Assembly: GCF_003287405.1 (NCBI RefSeq) | Contig: NZ_PRLD01000009.1 | Coordinates: 1-64,000 of the forward strand | Length of the DNA: 64,000 bases | Direction of reading: 5' to 3' | DNA from: Faecalibacterium prausnitzii | GTDB taxonomy: Bacteria > Bacillota > Clostridia > Oscillospirales > Ruminococcaceae | Shown here: piece by piece, positions 49,664 through 59,847 of the stretch | Layout of the letters: every line of letters begins with the position of its first letter | Numbering within the stretch: position 1 is the stretch's first letter | Program-made: the position numbers and the translations under genes | The notes under the pieces: model-generated | The model's input: the letters and a program-made list of their open reading frames with translations, nothing else | The model's database searches: none | What the model was told of the DNA's origin: nothing

Positions 49664-50470
49664 ATGGCATATACAAAGGCTGACCTCAAGCACGACCTTG
49701 CGGCAATGGGGCTGACAGGAAACGAGACCATCCTGATCCATTCTTCCATGAAGTCCATCGGCCCGGTGGAGGGCGGTGCGGACACAGTTCTGGACGCGCT
49801 GATGGAGTTTTTTGCGGAGGGCTTGCTGCTGCTGCCCACCCACACATGGCGGTTTATCAATGAGGAGAACCGGATGTTCGATGTGTGCCGCAGCCCGTGC
49901 TGTGTGGGCATTCTGCCGGAGCTGTTCCGGCAGCGCCCCGGGGTGGTGCGCTCGCTGCACCCCACCCACAGCATGGCGGCTTACGGCAAGGACGCGGCTG
50001 CTTACATAGAAGGGGAGCTGGACGCCAACACCCCCTGCACCCCCGGCGGCTGCTACGACCGGTTGCGGGCAGCTCACGGCAAGGTGCTGCTGCTGGGGGT
50101 GACCCACGCCCGCAACACCTTTATCCACAGCGTGGAGGAGGTGCTGAACGTCCCGAACCGCCTGACCGACAAGCCCCTGCAGCTGACCGTGGCGGACGAA
50201 GCCGGGGCGCAGCACACCGTCTATATGCGCCGCCACTATAACGCGCAGCAGCCGCACATCTCGGAGGATTTCGTCAAGCTGGAGCAGGCGTATCTGGACT
50301 GCGGCGCAGCCCGGAACACGAAATTCGGCGATGCAGTCTGCATTTTGTGCGATGCTGAGGGGCTTTTCCGGGTCACCCGCCATGTTCTTGCCCCAAATCC
50401 CGAAGCCTTTGTCACAGAGCCTGTCATCCCGGCGGGGCGCTGGCAGGCGCTTTGCACCGGCAAAACCTAA
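49664..50470 (+). CDS. AAC(3)-type aminoglycoside N-acetyltransferase-like protein
   Basis: A 268-residue member of the antibiotic NAT / AAC(3) family (YokD, FrbF relatives), which use acetyl-CoA to acetylate an amino group. Seen: ILIHSSMKSIGPVEGGADTV, LLLLPTHTW, VRSLHPTHSMAAYG (the conserved HPTHS), and GKVLLLGVTHARNTFIHSVEE. The common gut homologues often do not confer resistance and have unknown natural substrates. Single gene with its own ribosome site; no resistance-element context. Confidence 0.85.
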   Translation: MAYTKADLKHDLAAMGLTGNETILIHSSMKSIGPVEGGADTVLDALMEFFAEGLLLLPTHTWRFINEENRMFDVCRSPCCVGILPELFRQRPGVVRSLHPTHSMAAYGKDAAAYIEGELDANTPCTPGGCYDRLRAAHGKVLLLGVTHARNTFIHSVEEVLNVPNRLTDKPLQLTVADEAGAQHTVYMRRHYNAQQPHISEDFVKLEQAYLDCGAARNTKFGDAVCILCDAEGLFRVTRHVLAPNPEAFVTEPVIPAGRWQALCTGKT

Positions 50471-50559
50471 AACCCTCCCGGTCATTGCAGCACGATGCCG
50501 GAGCTGCCGCAAAGAAATCGGATGCGCGTGGTTTTTATGGATAAATATGTGAAAATTTG

Positions 50560-50588
50560 TTGAAAAAACTTCCTGATAATGGTAAAAT
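50560..50588 (+). promoter_or_regulatory. Promoter of the SBP/hybrid-kinase operon
   Basis: TTGAAA, 17-bp spacer, TAAAAT; about 190 bases of leader follow before the start. No other feature is seen in the 317-base gap. Confidence 0.6.
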
Positions 50589-50787
50589 AATTGTATGTCT
50601 CTATTGCGCTGTGCCTTTTCGCGGGAAAGGAAAAGTGCAAAACAGGAAGCACACAAAAAATTGCGGCATCATTTCCGTGGGCGGGTTTTAAAGCGCACAC
50701 TCTTGCGGGCGGTGATGTACGATTGGTAAGCCATAGCAGCTTTGCCGCAAAAACGGCAGCTGCCCAAGAGTTGTGAGGAGAATGAAT

Positions 50788-52656
50788 TTGACGAACAAAA
50801 GAACATTGCGCCGCCTTATTTCCGTGCTTGCGGTACTGGCGCTGGGGCTGTCCCTGCTGACCGGCTGCGGCACAAAAAGCCCGGAACAGGTACAGGAGCA
50901 GGAGGATGCCCAGACCATTAAGGTGTATCTGTGGAGCAATAGCCTGTACGAAAGCTATGCTCCCTATGTCCAAGCGCAGCTGCCGGACGTGAATATTGAG
51001 TTCATCGTAGGCAACAACGATCTGGATTTTTACAAGTTTTTGCAGCAGAACGGCGGCCTGCCGGATATCATCACCTGCTGCCGGTTCTCGCTGCACGATG
51101 CTGCCCCGCTGAAAGACAGTCTGATGAACCTTGCCCTGACCAACGAGGCGGGCGCTGTGTACAACACCTACCTCAACAGCTTTAAAAACGAGGACGGCAG
51201 TGTGAACTGGCTGCCGGTGTGTGCGGATGCCCACGGCTTTGTGGTCAACCGCAGCCTTTTTGAGCAGTACGATATCCCGCTGCCTACCGATTACGCAAGC
51301 TTTGTGGCGGCCTGTCAGGCGTTTGAAGCGGTAGGCATCCGGGGCTTTACCGCTGACTATGCCTACGATTACAACTGCATGGAAACGCTGCAGGGGCTTT
51401 CCGCCGCCGAGCTTACCACTACGGAAGGGCGCAAGTGGCGCACCGCTTACAGCGACCCCGCCAGCACCGTGCGGGTGGGTCTGGACGATGCCGTGTGGCC
51501 GGGGGCCTTTGAGCGGATGGAGCAGTTCATTCAGGATACCCACCTTACGGCGGACGACCTTGCCCTGACCTACGACGACGTGACCGGGATGTTCCGGGAC
51601 GGGGAAGTTGCCATGTACTTTGGCAGCTCTGCCGGCGTGAAGATGTTTCAGGATGAGGGCATCGACACCATTTTTATGCCCTTCTTCTGCCAGAACGGCG
51701 AAAAGTGGATCATGACCACCCCGTATTTCCAAGTTGCCCTGAACCGAGATCTCGAGCAGGACACCGCGCGCCGCGAAAAAGCCATGAAGGTGCTGAACGT
51801 CATGCTCTCTGAGGAGGCGCAGAACCGCATCGTTGCCGACGGACAGGACGTGCTGAGCTACAGCCAGAACGTCCCCCTGCGCCTGACCGAGTACATGAAG
51901 GACGTGCGCGATGTGGTGGAAGAAAACCATATGTATATCCGCATTGCTTCCAACGATTTCTTTGCCATCTCTAAGGATGTGGTCTCCAAAATGATCGCGG
52001 GCGAGTACACGGCAAAACAGGCTTACCGGGCGTTCAATGCGCAGCTTCTCGCCGAAGAGGAGCCTGCTGCGGACGAGATCGTGTTGACCAGCGGGAAGGG
52101 CTATTCCAACGTGTTCCACGCAAACGGCGGCAACGCTGCCTTCTCGGTTATGGCAAACACGCTGCGCGGCGTTTACGGTACGGATGTGCTGCTTGCCACC
52201 GCAAACAGCTTTACCGGCAGTGTGCTGAAAGCAGACTATACCCCCAAAATGGTAGATTCCATGATCATGCCCAACGGCCTGATATCCCGCCAACGCACCA
52301 TGACCGGTGCTGAGCTGAAGGAAACTGTCCGCGCTTATGTGGAAGGCTGCGAGGGCGGCTTTGTGCCCTTCAATCGTGGCTCTCTGCCGATAGTCAGCGG
52401 TATTGCCGTGGAGGTAAAGGAGAATAACGGCAGCTATACCCTGACCGGTATCACCCGCAACGGGCAGCCGCTGCGGGATGACGACACCATTACTGTGACC
52501 TGTCTGGCAACGTCAAAGCAGATGGAAGCGCTGCTTGCGAGCAAGAGCGGCACGTCTGAGGACGGAGACGCGTGGGTGAAAAACACATGGCGCGATCATG
52601 TTTCCGGCGGCGGCGCAGCGCTTGCAGAGCCTGAAAACTACATGACACTGAGGTGA
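50788..52656 (+). CDS. Lipoprotein: solute-binding domain fused to 5'-nucleotidase C-terminal domain
   Basis: About 622 residues: signal peptide with lipobox LTGC (Cys27), an extracellular solute-binding domain (about 40-425; [51 protein letters not shown]), then a domain matching the 5'-nucleotidase C-terminal substrate-binding fold (about 430-615; [48 protein letters not shown]). The metallophosphoesterase half of a nucleotidase is absent. Its stop lies six bases before the kinase ATG and no permease is nearby, so it looks like a ligand receptor for signalling. TTG at 50788 fits GAGGAG spacing; ATG at 50782 is too close. Confidence 0.8.
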   Translation: MTNKRTLRRLISVLAVLALGLSLLTGCGTKSPEQVQEQEDAQTIKVYLWSNSLYESYAPYVQAQLPDVNIEFIVGNNDLDFYKFLQQNGGLPDIITCCRFSLHDAAPLKDSLMNLALTNEAGAVYNTYLNSFKNEDGSVNWLPVCADAHGFVVNRSLFEQYDIPLPTDYASFVAACQAFEAVGIRGFTADYAYDYNCMETLQGLSAAELTTTEGRKWRTAYSDPASTVRVGLDDAVWPGAFERMEQFIQDTHLTADDLALTYDDVTGMFRDGEVAMYFGSSAGVKMFQDEGIDTIFMPFFCQNGEKWIMTTPYFQVALNRDLEQDTARREKAMKVLNVMLSEEAQNRIVADGQDVLSYSQNVPLRLTEYMKDVRDVVEENHMYIRIASNDFFAISKDVVSKMIAGEYTAKQAYRAFNAQLLAEEEPAADEIVLTSGKGYSNVFHANGGNAAFSVMANTLRGVYGTDVLLATANSFTGSVLKADYTPKMVDSMIMPNGLISRQRTMTGAELKETVRAYVEGCEGGFVPFNRGSLPIVSGIAVEVKENNGSYTLTGITRNGQPLRDDDTITVTCLATSKQMEALLASKSGTSEDGDAWVKNTWRDHVSGGGAALAEPENYMTLR

Positions 52657-52661
52657 GCGGA

Positions 52662-55610
52662 ATGGCAGACGAAAAGCGTAAACCAAAACGGAGCTGCCAT
52701 CCCCGGCAAAAGTGGCTCCCGGCTGCTGCCGCTATCCTTCTGCTGGTCTTGCTGGCAGTTGGGCTCAGCGTGCGGTACATCTCGTTTGTGTCGCAGACCA
52801 TCTATCAGGAAAGCACCTCGCATCTGGAAGAAGTGCTGCATAAATCCAACAATATGCTAAAAGAGATGGTGCGCAAAAATGTGACCTATCTGCATTTGTA
52901 CAACGGCTTTCTGGAAAATACCTCGGACGAGGATGAAATTCAGGCGTATATCGAGCAAGCACAGAAGAATACCGGATTTGCCAACTTTTACTTTCTTACC
53001 TACGACGGCAACTACATCACCGTGACCGGGGAAACCGGCTATCTTGGCTTGCAGACCAATCTGGACGAAAAGCTTGCCCACGATGAGGATGTCGTTGTGA
53101 ACACGGCGCTGCCCGGCAAGCCCCAGATGCTTGCGTTCATCTGTCCCGAAACGCAGGGCAGCTACCGGGGCTTTGCCTACGATGCCATTGCCATCTCTTA
53201 TTATAATGATGCGGTGCTTAGATTGCTGGACAACTCTGCCTTTGAGGGCAATGCCAGCAACTATGTCATCTACCCGGATGGGCGGGTGGTCATCGACAAC
53301 TCCGTAAACCGCAAGGAGACCATTTACAATTTCATTGCGATGCTGCGCGACCATTCCGACCTTTCCGAGGAACAGATCACGGAGCTGTCCAATGCCTTTG
53401 CGCAGGGCAGCAGCGGAAACCTGAGGGTCAAACTGAGCGACACCAGCTATTATCTGGTCTACGAGGGCACTGCGGTCCAGAACTGGACGATGGTGGGGCT
53501 TGTGCCGACCAAGATCGTCAATGCCAGTCTGGACGAACTGTGGTTCCATACGGTGCAGATCGTGGCGGGCATCGTTGCAGGTCTTGCGCTGCTGGTCATT
53601 CTGCTCATCGTGCGCATAAGCCATACAACCCTGCGCCGGAAGAATACCGAGATCTTGTACCGGGATGAGCTGTTCCAGAAGCTTTCGCGTAACGTGGATG
53701 ATGTTTTCCTGATGCTGGACGCAGAGACTTCCAAGGTGGATTACGTCAGCCCGAACGTTGAGCGGCTGCTGGGAATCCCGTGGAGAGAAGTCCGGCAGGA
53801 TGCCCGTGTTCTGGCAGCGCTGCACCCGAATGGTTTCCCGGAGCGCGACAAAAACTATCTGAAAGGGCTGCTCAGCGGGCAGCAGCGCGAATGGGATTTC
53901 GAGTTTGAGCATCGGGAGACCAAGGAGCGCCGCTGGTTCCACGTCATCGCCATAGGCAGCGAGGTGGAGGGCAGAGCCAAGTATATCCTTGTCTTGTCCG
54001 ACCGCACCGCCGACAGGCAGGTGAATCAGGCGCTTTCCGATGCCGTTGCTGCTGCCGAGACCGCCAACCGCGCCAAGAGCACCTTCCTTTCCAATATGTC
54101 CCACGATATCCGCACCCCCATGAACGCCATCATCGGCTTTACTACGCTGGCGCTCAGCAATATCAACGATACCGAGCGGGTGAAGGATTATCTTGGCAAG
54201 ACCCTTGCATCCAGCAACCATCTGCTTTCCCTCATCAATGATGTGCTGGATATGAGCCGCATTGAAAGCGGAAAGATCCATCTGGAAGAGGTGGAGGTCA
54301 ACCTTTCGGATGTGCTGCACGATTTGAAAACCATCGTCAGCGGGCAGATCTACGCAAAGCAGCTGGAGCTTTATATGGACGTCATGGACGTGACCGACGA
54401 GGACGTCTACTGCGACAAGACCCGGCTGAACCAGATTTTGCTGAACCTGCTGTCCAACGCCATCAAGTTTACCCCGGCGGGCGGCACAGTCTCGGTGCGG
54501 GTGCGGCAGCTTGCCGGTAAGGTGCGCGGCTGCGGGCAGTACGAGTTCCGCATCAAGGATAACGGCATCGGCATGAGCCCGGAGTTTGCCAAAAAGATCT
54601 TTGAGCCCTTCGAGCGGGAGCGCACCTCCACGGTAAGCCGAATTCAAGGCACCGGCCTTGGCATGGCCATTACCAAAAACATCGTAGATATGATGGGCGG
54701 AACCGTCGAGGTGCAGACAGCGCAGGGCAAGGGCACCGAGTTTACCGTCTGCGTGCCCATGCGCGCACAGACTGAGCAGCGCCCGGTGGAAAAGATCACC
54801 GAGCTGGAAGGCCTGAAAGCACTGGTGGTGGATGACGACTTCAACACCTGCGACAGCGTGACAAAGATGCTGGTCAAGGTGGGTATGCGCGCCGAGTGGA
54901 CCCTTTCCGGCAAGGAAGCGGTGCTGCGTGCACGGCAGTCTATCGAGATGAGCGATGCCTACCACGCCTATATCATCGACTGGCGCCTGCCGGATATGAA
55001 CGGCATCGAGGTCACCCGCCGCATCCGCAGCCTGAACGATGATACGCCCATTATCATCCTGACTGCCTACGACTGGTCTGACATTGAGGTGGAAGCAAAG
55101 GCCGCCGGTGTGACCGCCTTCTGCTCCAAGCCCATGTTCATGTCCGACCTGCGCGAGACCCTGATGAGCGCACTCGGCCAGAAACAGACGGATGCGGCGC
55201 AGGGGCTTCTGCCGGAAAAGAACGCCGACTTCAAGGGCAAGCAGATCCTGCTGGTAGAGGACAATGAGCTGAACCGTGAGATCGCACAGGAGATCCTGCG
55301 GGAGTACGGCTTCCTTGTCGATACGGCTGAAAACGGTGTTGTGGCGGTGGAAAAGGTAAGCACCGCAGCGCCGGGCAGCTATGATCTGGTGCTGATGGAT
55401 GTGCAGATGCCGATCATGGACGGCTATACCGCCACCCGGAAGATCCGCGCGCTGGACGACCCTGCCCGGGCAACGCTCCCGATCATTGCCATGACCGCCA
55501 ACGCCTTTGACGAGGACCGCCGCAACGCCTTGGAAAGCGGCATGAACGGCTTTTTGTCAAAGCCCATCGTGATCGGCGACCTTGTGCAGGAGCTGCATAA
55601 AATTTTGTGA
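52662..55610 (+). CDS. Hybrid sensor histidine kinase with two receiver domains
   Basis: A 982-residue kinase: helix 1 (about 19-38), a dCache-like extracellular sensor (about 40-290), helix 2 (about 297-318), a PAS domain (345-450), phosphoacceptor His481 ([11 protein letters not shown]), ATPase domain ([29 protein letters not shown]), receiver 1 (Asp in YIIDWRLPD) and receiver 2 ([19 protein letters not shown]). No Hpt or DNA-binding output is fused, so a separate phosphorelay partner is needed. GAGGTGAGCGGA precedes the ATG at 52662. The upstream lipoprotein is the probable ligand-presenting partner. Confidence 0.9.
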   Translation: MADEKRKPKRSCHPRQKWLPAAAAILLLVLLAVGLSVRYISFVSQTIYQESTSHLEEVLHKSNNMLKEMVRKNVTYLHLYNGFLENTSDEDEIQAYIEQAQKNTGFANFYFLTYDGNYITVTGETGYLGLQTNLDEKLAHDEDVVVNTALPGKPQMLAFICPETQGSYRGFAYDAIAISYYNDAVLRLLDNSAFEGNASNYVIYPDGRVVIDNSVNRKETIYNFIAMLRDHSDLSEEQITELSNAFAQGSSGNLRVKLSDTSYYLVYEGTAVQNWTMVGLVPTKIVNASLDELWFHTVQIVAGIVAGLALLVILLIVRISHTTLRRKNTEILYRDELFQKLSRNVDDVFLMLDAETSKVDYVSPNVERLLGIPWREVRQDARVLAALHPNGFPERDKNYLKGLLSGQQREWDFEFEHRETKERRWFHVIAIGSEVEGRAKYILVLSDRTADRQVNQALSDAVAAAETANRAKSTFLSNMSHDIRTPMNAIIGFTTLALSNINDTERVKDYLGKTLASSNHLLSLINDVLDMSRIESGKIHLEEVEVNLSDVLHDLKTIVSGQIYAKQLELYMDVMDVTDEDVYCDKTRLNQILLNLLSNAIKFTPAGGTVSVRVRQLAGKVRGCGQYEFRIKDNGIGMSPEFAKKIFEPFERERTSTVSRIQGTGLGMAITKNIVDMMGGTVEVQTAQGKGTEFTVCVPMRAQTEQRPVEKITELEGLKALVVDDDFNTCDSVTKMLVKVGMRAEWTLSGKEAVLRARQSIEMSDAYHAYIIDWRLPDMNGIEVTRRIRSLNDDTPIIILTAYDWSDIEVEAKAAGVTAFCSKPMFMSDLRETLMSALGQKQTDAAQGLLPEKNADFKGKQILLVEDNELNREIAQEILREYGFLVDTAENGVVAVEKVSTAAPGSYDLVLMDVQMPIMDGYTATRKIRALDDPARATLPIIAMTANAFDEDRRNALESGMNGFLSKPIVIGDLVQELHKIL

Positions 55611-55639
55611 CCCGAACGCCTGTCAGAAGCATAAATAAT

Positions 55640-55706
55640 AAAGCACCCGCAGCAGTTTCCCGTTTTTTGCAATGAAATGCAGGGAGAATGCTGCGGGTGC
55701 TTTTTG
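55640..55706 (+). terminator. Terminator of the SBP/kinase operon
   Basis: AAAGCACCCGCAGCA / TGCTGCGGGTGCTTT, 15-bp perfect stem with a long loop, then TTGCAG. Confidence 0.75.
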
Positions 55707-55874
55707 CAGTTTGGCACCCGAAAAACGGGCGAAAAAAGAAATATCTTTTCATATTTGTGCGGTGGGTAGGACGAAATTTTGTCAGATGCGTGGAATATTG
55801 CAGAAAAATTTGTGAAAAGCAGCCAACGGATATCCCCAAAACGTGTTGATATTGAGAAAATAGACGGAAGATTG

Positions 55875-55903
55875 TTTACAAAAGGATTACAAGCTGGTAT
55901 ACT
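55875..55903 (+). promoter_or_regulatory. Promoter of the C39-like gene
   Basis: TTTACA, 17-bp spacer, TATACT with TGG before it (extended -10). The start site near 55910 leaves too short a leader for the ATG at 55922, favouring the GTG at 55961. Confidence 0.7.
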
Positions 55904-55960
55904 TTTTAGCGGTAGATCCCTATGAGATCCGCAAAGAAACAAGAAAGGAAATACCGAACC

Positions 55961-56986
55961 GTGAATACCACCGCACCGCACACCCTGAGAAAACGATTGC
56001 TGACCCTGATACTGAGCTTTGCCTTTCTGCTTACCTGTCTGCCCGCTGCACTGGCAGTGGATCTGAACGTGGACGCAGGCTTCTACTTCAAGCAGAGCCG
56101 GGGCGGCACCTGCACGCTGGCTTCCGCAGCCATGATGCTGCGCCGCCGTGCCTACTTTGACGGGCTGACCGATTGGACGAACGTGACCGAGAACAGTGTG
56201 CGCTCCACAGCATGGGCCAACGGCCTTGCGCACAGCTTTACATATAAGGAAATGCAGGTGGGCTACGCCACCCTGCCCTCCAGCCTGCAAAGCAAAACGG
56301 CGGTGCTGATCTCTCTGCTGGAGCAGCACCCGGAGGGCATCGTCCTTTACGACCGTACCCAGCCCCATGCGGTGCTGCTGACCGACTACACCAACGGTAT
56401 TTTCTATTGCTCCGACCCGGCGGGGAACATCGGCTACGGCCGCATCCCTATTACAAGCTCCAGCGTGTCCATTGCAAGATCTTCCTGCTACTGGTACGTC
56501 ACCGCAGATCATAACAGCGTGGCGGCACAGGCCGACGGCCTGCGGCTGGAAGGGGTGCGCTACCCGGTAAACCTTCGCACCGGCAGCGGCATGACGCTGA
56601 CCGGTACAGCCAACAGCGCTACCGGTACTACCCTGACCAGTGTGCAGGTGGCGGTTCTGGACGCAGCTGACCAGACTGTGCAGAGCGCGGCGGCACAGGT
56701 GAACGCCGCCGCTTTCTCTCTGAACATGCTGGACAGCCAGATCCGCTTCGGGGAGCTGCCGGAGGGCAGCTACACCTATATGGTGCTGGTGACCGACTCT
56801 GCGGGCGAGAGCCTGTGCTTTGCATCGGACTTCACGGTATCCGGCAGTGCAAGCAGCACCCAGACCTACTGGTCGCTCAAGGACGCCGAGGGCACCAAGC
56901 TGCAGCAGACGGTCCAGCAGGTGGAGACCACGGTAGAGACCGCCGCCGAGACCACAGTAAGCTGGTTTGCAAAGCTGTTCGGCTGA
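55961..56986 (+). CDS. Secreted C39-like papain-fold protein
   Basis: About 341 residues: signal peptide (RKRLLTLILSFAFLLTCLPAALA), then a domain of about 170 residues with GGTCTLASAAMMLRRR (candidate catalytic Cys) and QPHAVLLTDYTNGIFYCSDP (candidate His), as in peptidase C39-like exported proteins, followed by a beta-rich region (about 215-310) and a C-terminal amphipathic helix. GTG at 55961 is supported by AAAGGAAA upstream and by the promoter position; ATG at 55922 has no ribosome site. It may trim peptides or peptidoglycan cross-bridges; activity is inferred only. Confidence 0.65.
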   Translation: MNTTAPHTLRKRLLTLILSFAFLLTCLPAALAVDLNVDAGFYFKQSRGGTCTLASAAMMLRRRAYFDGLTDWTNVTENSVRSTAWANGLAHSFTYKEMQVGYATLPSSLQSKTAVLISLLEQHPEGIVLYDRTQPHAVLLTDYTNGIFYCSDPAGNIGYGRIPITSSSVSIARSSCYWYVTADHNSVAAQADGLRLEGVRYPVNLRTGSGMTLTGTANSATGTTLTSVQVAVLDAADQTVQSAAAQVNAAAFSLNMLDSQIRFGELPEGSYTYMVLVTDSAGESLCFASDFTVSGSASSTQTYWSLKDAEGTKLQQTVQQVETTVETAAETTVSWFAKLFG

Positions 56987-57007
56987 TAAAAATCTGAACA
57001 TAATTCG

Positions 57008-57045
57008 GGGCTGCTGCACAAAGCGATGTGCAGCAGCCCTATTTG
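57008..57045 (+). terminator. Terminator of the C39-like gene
   Basis: Perfect 13-bp stem GGGCTGCTGCACA / TGTGCAGCAGCCC, then TATTTGC. Confidence 0.75.
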
Positions 57046-57109
57046 CATTACAGCAACACCTGTTTTTGAACTTTATAAAATCAGAAATTCACTGCTGCAG
57101 ATGCCGCTT

Positions 57110-57225
57110 TTTGCTGCGACCCCTTTCCGTGAAAAAGTGGTTCTGAACCACAAAATTTAAAATATTTCCTCCGCTGAATATGGCCAGAGCAGCGCGGAGA
57201 CCATTTAAAATCGTCTTTGTTCTGC
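57110..57225. repeat. Composite of hairpin module and repeat family D, copy 3
   Basis: GCGACCCCTTTCCGTGAAAA with GTGGTTC/GAACCAC, then CCTCCGCTGAATATGGCCAG, AGCAGCGCGGAGACCATTTA, AAATCGTCTTTG. Shows the two modules normally sit side by side, as also at 48240-48455 with family B between them. Confidence 0.6.
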
Positions 57226-57230
57226 CGCTA

Positions 57231-58244
57231 TTATCCCCGCAGTTCCGTGCCGGGGTAGTAGTGCGCCAGAATGGCGCGGTAGTCTGCACCCTGCTCTGCC
57301 AGCGCCTTTGCGCCCCACTGGCTCATGCCTACGCCGTGACCGTAGCCCCTTGTGGTAAAGGAGAAGGTGCCGCTTTGCCAGACCACCGTAAAGCAGGTGC
57401 TGCGCAGCCCCAGCGCCTTGCGCAGGGCGGTACCCTGCACCGTCTGTCCGCAGACCGGCAGGCTGTCTACATAGCCGGAGGGGGTGAGCATCGGCGTGCC
57501 GAACCACTGCGCCTGCTGCGAAAGATCAGCGGCGATGCCCAGCCGTTCGGCCAGCAGCTGCTGTAATTGGGCGGCAGAAAGGTTCAGGGTGTATTCATAG
57601 TTGTCGGCGGCGGTGTCGGTGCTGCTGTCCACCGGTACAAGATAGGGCAGGGCAGTGCCCCAGACGTTCTCGCTGGCTTCGGTACGGCCATTGGACATGG
57701 CAAAGTAGCTTGTCCCGGCGGGGGCGTCCCCGTAATACAGCACCTGCGTCTGTACCGCATCCACCAGCGCGGAAAGCCGGGCGTAGTTGGCCGCGTAGGC
57801 GGTGCCCCAGTAGCTGTGCAGCACCGCATCGGTCAGGCAGCCCTGCCGCCGGGCGGGGTCTGCGGTGAACCATGCGCCGTTTTCCTCCGTGCTGTGATCC
57901 CGGCGGTAAAGGGCATAGCTGTGCGCCGCCACCGCCTGTGCCTTCAGTGCTTCATCCGGCCAGCTGACCGGCATTTCGGCGGCAACCGCTCCGATGAGAT
58001 ACTCCCGCAGCGGCAGCTCCACCGCCTGCCCGGTGCTCTGATCCGTAAAGCAGACGGTATCGGCTGTGTCAGCAGGGAAGGTGGCCTGGCCGCTGCCTTC
58101 TTCCGAAGCGGCAGAGGATGCTTCTGCTGCGGACGGAGCGGTGCTCTGCGCAAGGGTCATGCGGGCAAGGCGGTAGGCAGCACACGGCAGGGCGCAGCCC
58201 AGCACCAGCAGAACGGCGCACAGCAGCAAAAAGGAACGTTTCAT
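57231..58244 (-). CDS. SpoIID/LytB-domain exported protein
   Basis: A 337-residue protein with an N-terminal signal anchor (RSFLLLCAVLLVLGCALPCAA), a Ser/Ala linker, and a SpoIID domain (about 72-335): LREYLIGAVAAEMPVSWPDEALKAQAVAAHSYAL, AMSNGRTEASENVWG and the C-terminal GYGHGVGMSQWGAKALAEQG. SpoIID is a lytic transglycosylase that cleaves stem-peptide-free glycan during spore engulfment; related proteins modify amidases. Faecalibacterium is generally held to be non-sporulating, so a cell-wall remodelling role is likelier. Single gene facing the C39-like gene. Confidence 0.88.
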   Translation of the reverse strand: MKRSFLLLCAVLLVLGCALPCAAYRLARMTLAQSTAPSAAEASSAASEEGSGQATFPADTADTVCFTDQSTGQAVELPLREYLIGAVAAEMPVSWPDEALKAQAVAAHSYALYRRDHSTEENGAWFTADPARRQGCLTDAVLHSYWGTAYAANYARLSALVDAVQTQVLYYGDAPAGTSYFAMSNGRTEASENVWGTALPYLVPVDSSTDTAADNYEYTLNLSAAQLQQLLAERLGIAADLSQQAQWFGTPMLTPSGYVDSLPVCGQTVQGTALRKALGLRSTCFTVVWQSGTFSFTTRGYGHGVGMSQWGAKALAEQGADYRAILAHYYPGTELRG

Positions 58245-58355
58245 ACTAGACCTCCTCCCGGAACGCAGGTTTTGGGAACATCATACGCCCGGCGGCGTGC
58301 AAACCGGCGGGAAATGCGCAGAGAAAAACCTGCATTTTTGCGCTTTACGGTGAGA

Positions 58356-58400
58356 AGTGCGCACTTAGCGCTTGAATTTACTGCACAAAAGCGATATTAT
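58356..58400 (+). promoter_or_regulatory. Citrate synthase promoter with palindrome
   Basis: TTGAAT, 17-bp spacer, TATTAT (58372-58400). AAGTGCGCACTT, a perfect 12-bp palindrome, sits immediately upstream of the -35 (58356-58367) and could be a regulator site. Confidence 0.65.
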
Positions 58401-58476
58401 AAAAGTATGTCCATCAGAGCGTAGGATGGACGGGAACGGAAAGTATAAAAAGTAAGAGACGGAAAGGAGCACTCCT

Positions 58477-59847
58477 ATGAACTTTGCACACGCAGAAGTG
58501 GCAACGCTGGACCCGACGACCATGCGTACCCTGTGCGAGGAGTACATCGCAAACAACTACATCGACCCGGAGACCAGCGAGCGGCTGGGGGTCAAGCGCG
58601 GCCTGCGCAACCCGGATGGCACCGGCGTGCTGGCCGGCCTGACCAACGTCTGTGACGTTGTGGGCTACAAAAAGGATCAGGAAGGTCATGTGATCCCCAC
58701 CCCCGGCAAGCTGATCTACCGGGGCGTCAACATCAACGAGATCGTGGACGAGGCTTACCGCAACGACCGCTTCGTGTTTGAGGAAGTAATCTGGCTGCTT
58801 CTGTTCGGCAGCCTGCCCACCCGGGAGCAGCTGGACGATTTCTGCGAGATCTTAGCGGAGTCCCGCGCACTGCCGGACGGCTTTATGGACACCATGAACG
58901 CTCCCTCGCCCAATATCATGAACAAGTTGCAGCGCTGCGTGCTGGGCCTGTACTCCTACGACGACCGCGCTGAGGATCTGAGCCTTGAGAACATCCTGAA
59001 TCAGAGCATCAACCTGATCGCCAGTATGCCCACCATGATGGTGAACGCTTACCAGATGAAGCGCCGTTACTACGATAAACAGAGTATGTTCTTCCACCTG
59101 CCCAAGCCCGGCCAGAGCACGGCAGAGCACATCCTCAGCACCTACCGCCCGGATCAGAAGTTTACCCACGAGGAGGCAAAGCTGCTGGATATGTGCCTGC
59201 TGGTGCACGCAGACCACGGCGGCGGCAACTGCTCCACCTTTACCACACGCGTACTGTCCTCCTCCGGCACGGACACCTACTCGGCTATCTCTGCGGCCAT
59301 CGGTGCCCTGAAGGGTCCCAAGCACGGCGGCGCGAACCTGATGGTCAACCGCCAGCTGCAGGATATCCTCAAGCACGTTGAGAACCCGGAGGATGACGAC
59401 GAGGTGCGCGAGTATCTGCGCCGCATCCTGCGCAAGCAGGTGGGTGACGGCTCCGGCCTGATCTATGGCATGGGTCATGCGGTGTACACCATCAGCGACC
59501 CCCGTGAGGTCATCCTGAAGCAGCGCGCAAAGCATCTGGCCTACGAAAAGGGCTTTGAGGAAGAGTACAATATGCTGTGCAGCATCGAGCGGCTGGCACC
59601 CGGCATCTTTGCCGAGGAAAAGGGCAGCTCCAAGCCGGTGTGCGCCAACGTGGACCTGTTCAGCGGCCTGATCTACAATATGCTGGGCATCTCGGAGGAT
59701 CTGTACACCCCGCTGTTTGCCATCGCCCGTGTGCCGGGCTGGTGCGCACACCGGGTGGAAGAGGTGATCTTCGCCAACCGTATCATCCGCCCGGCCTACA
59801 AGTATCTGGGCGTGCGCCAGAAATATAAGCCCATCGAGGAGCGTTAA
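58477..59847 (+). CDS. gltA: Citrate synthase
   Basis: A 456-residue citrate synthase joining acetyl-CoA and oxaloacetate. Active-site residues are seen: His in HADHGGGNCSTFTTRV, His in GMGHAVYTISDPR and Asp in NVDLFSGLIYNMLG. It has the longer N-terminal region typical of clostridial enzymes (ERLGVKRGLRNPDGTGVLAG). In this lineage it feeds a partial TCA path towards 2-oxoglutarate and glutamate. GGAAAGGAGCACTCCT precedes the ATG. The next gene's start overlaps its stop (TAATG). Confidence 0.93.
   Translation: MNFAHAEVATLDPTTMRTLCEEYIANNYIDPETSERLGVKRGLRNPDGTGVLAGLTNVCDVVGYKKDQEGHVIPTPGKLIYRGVNINEIVDEAYRNDRFVFEEVIWLLLFGSLPTREQLDDFCEILAESRALPDGFMDTMNAPSPNIMNKLQRCVLGLYSYDDRAEDLSLENILNQSINLIASMPTMMVNAYQMKRRYYDKQSMFFHLPKPGQSTAEHILSTYRPDQKFTHEEAKLLDMCLLVHADHGGGNCSTFTTRVLSSSGTDTYSAISAAIGALKGPKHGGANLMVNRQLQDILKHVENPEDDDEVREYLRRILRKQVGDGSGLIYGMGHAVYTISDPREVILKQRAKHLAYEKGFEEEYNMLCSIERLAPGIFAEEKGSSKPVCANVDLFSGLIYNMLGISEDLYTPLFAIARVPGWCAHRVEEVIFANRIIRPAYKYLGVRQKYKPIEER

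Noticed and set aside
50482-52293. A 603-codon open frame on the minus strand
   Set aside because: Antisense to the binding-protein fusion gene; no start signals.
52857-54965. A 702-codon open frame on the minus strand
   Set aside because: Antisense shadow of the hybrid kinase; His/Gln/Leu-rich and without domain motifs.
55424-57019. A 531-codon minus-strand open frame
   Set aside because: Runs antisense through the C39-like gene, an intergenic terminator and the kinase end, which no real gene would do.
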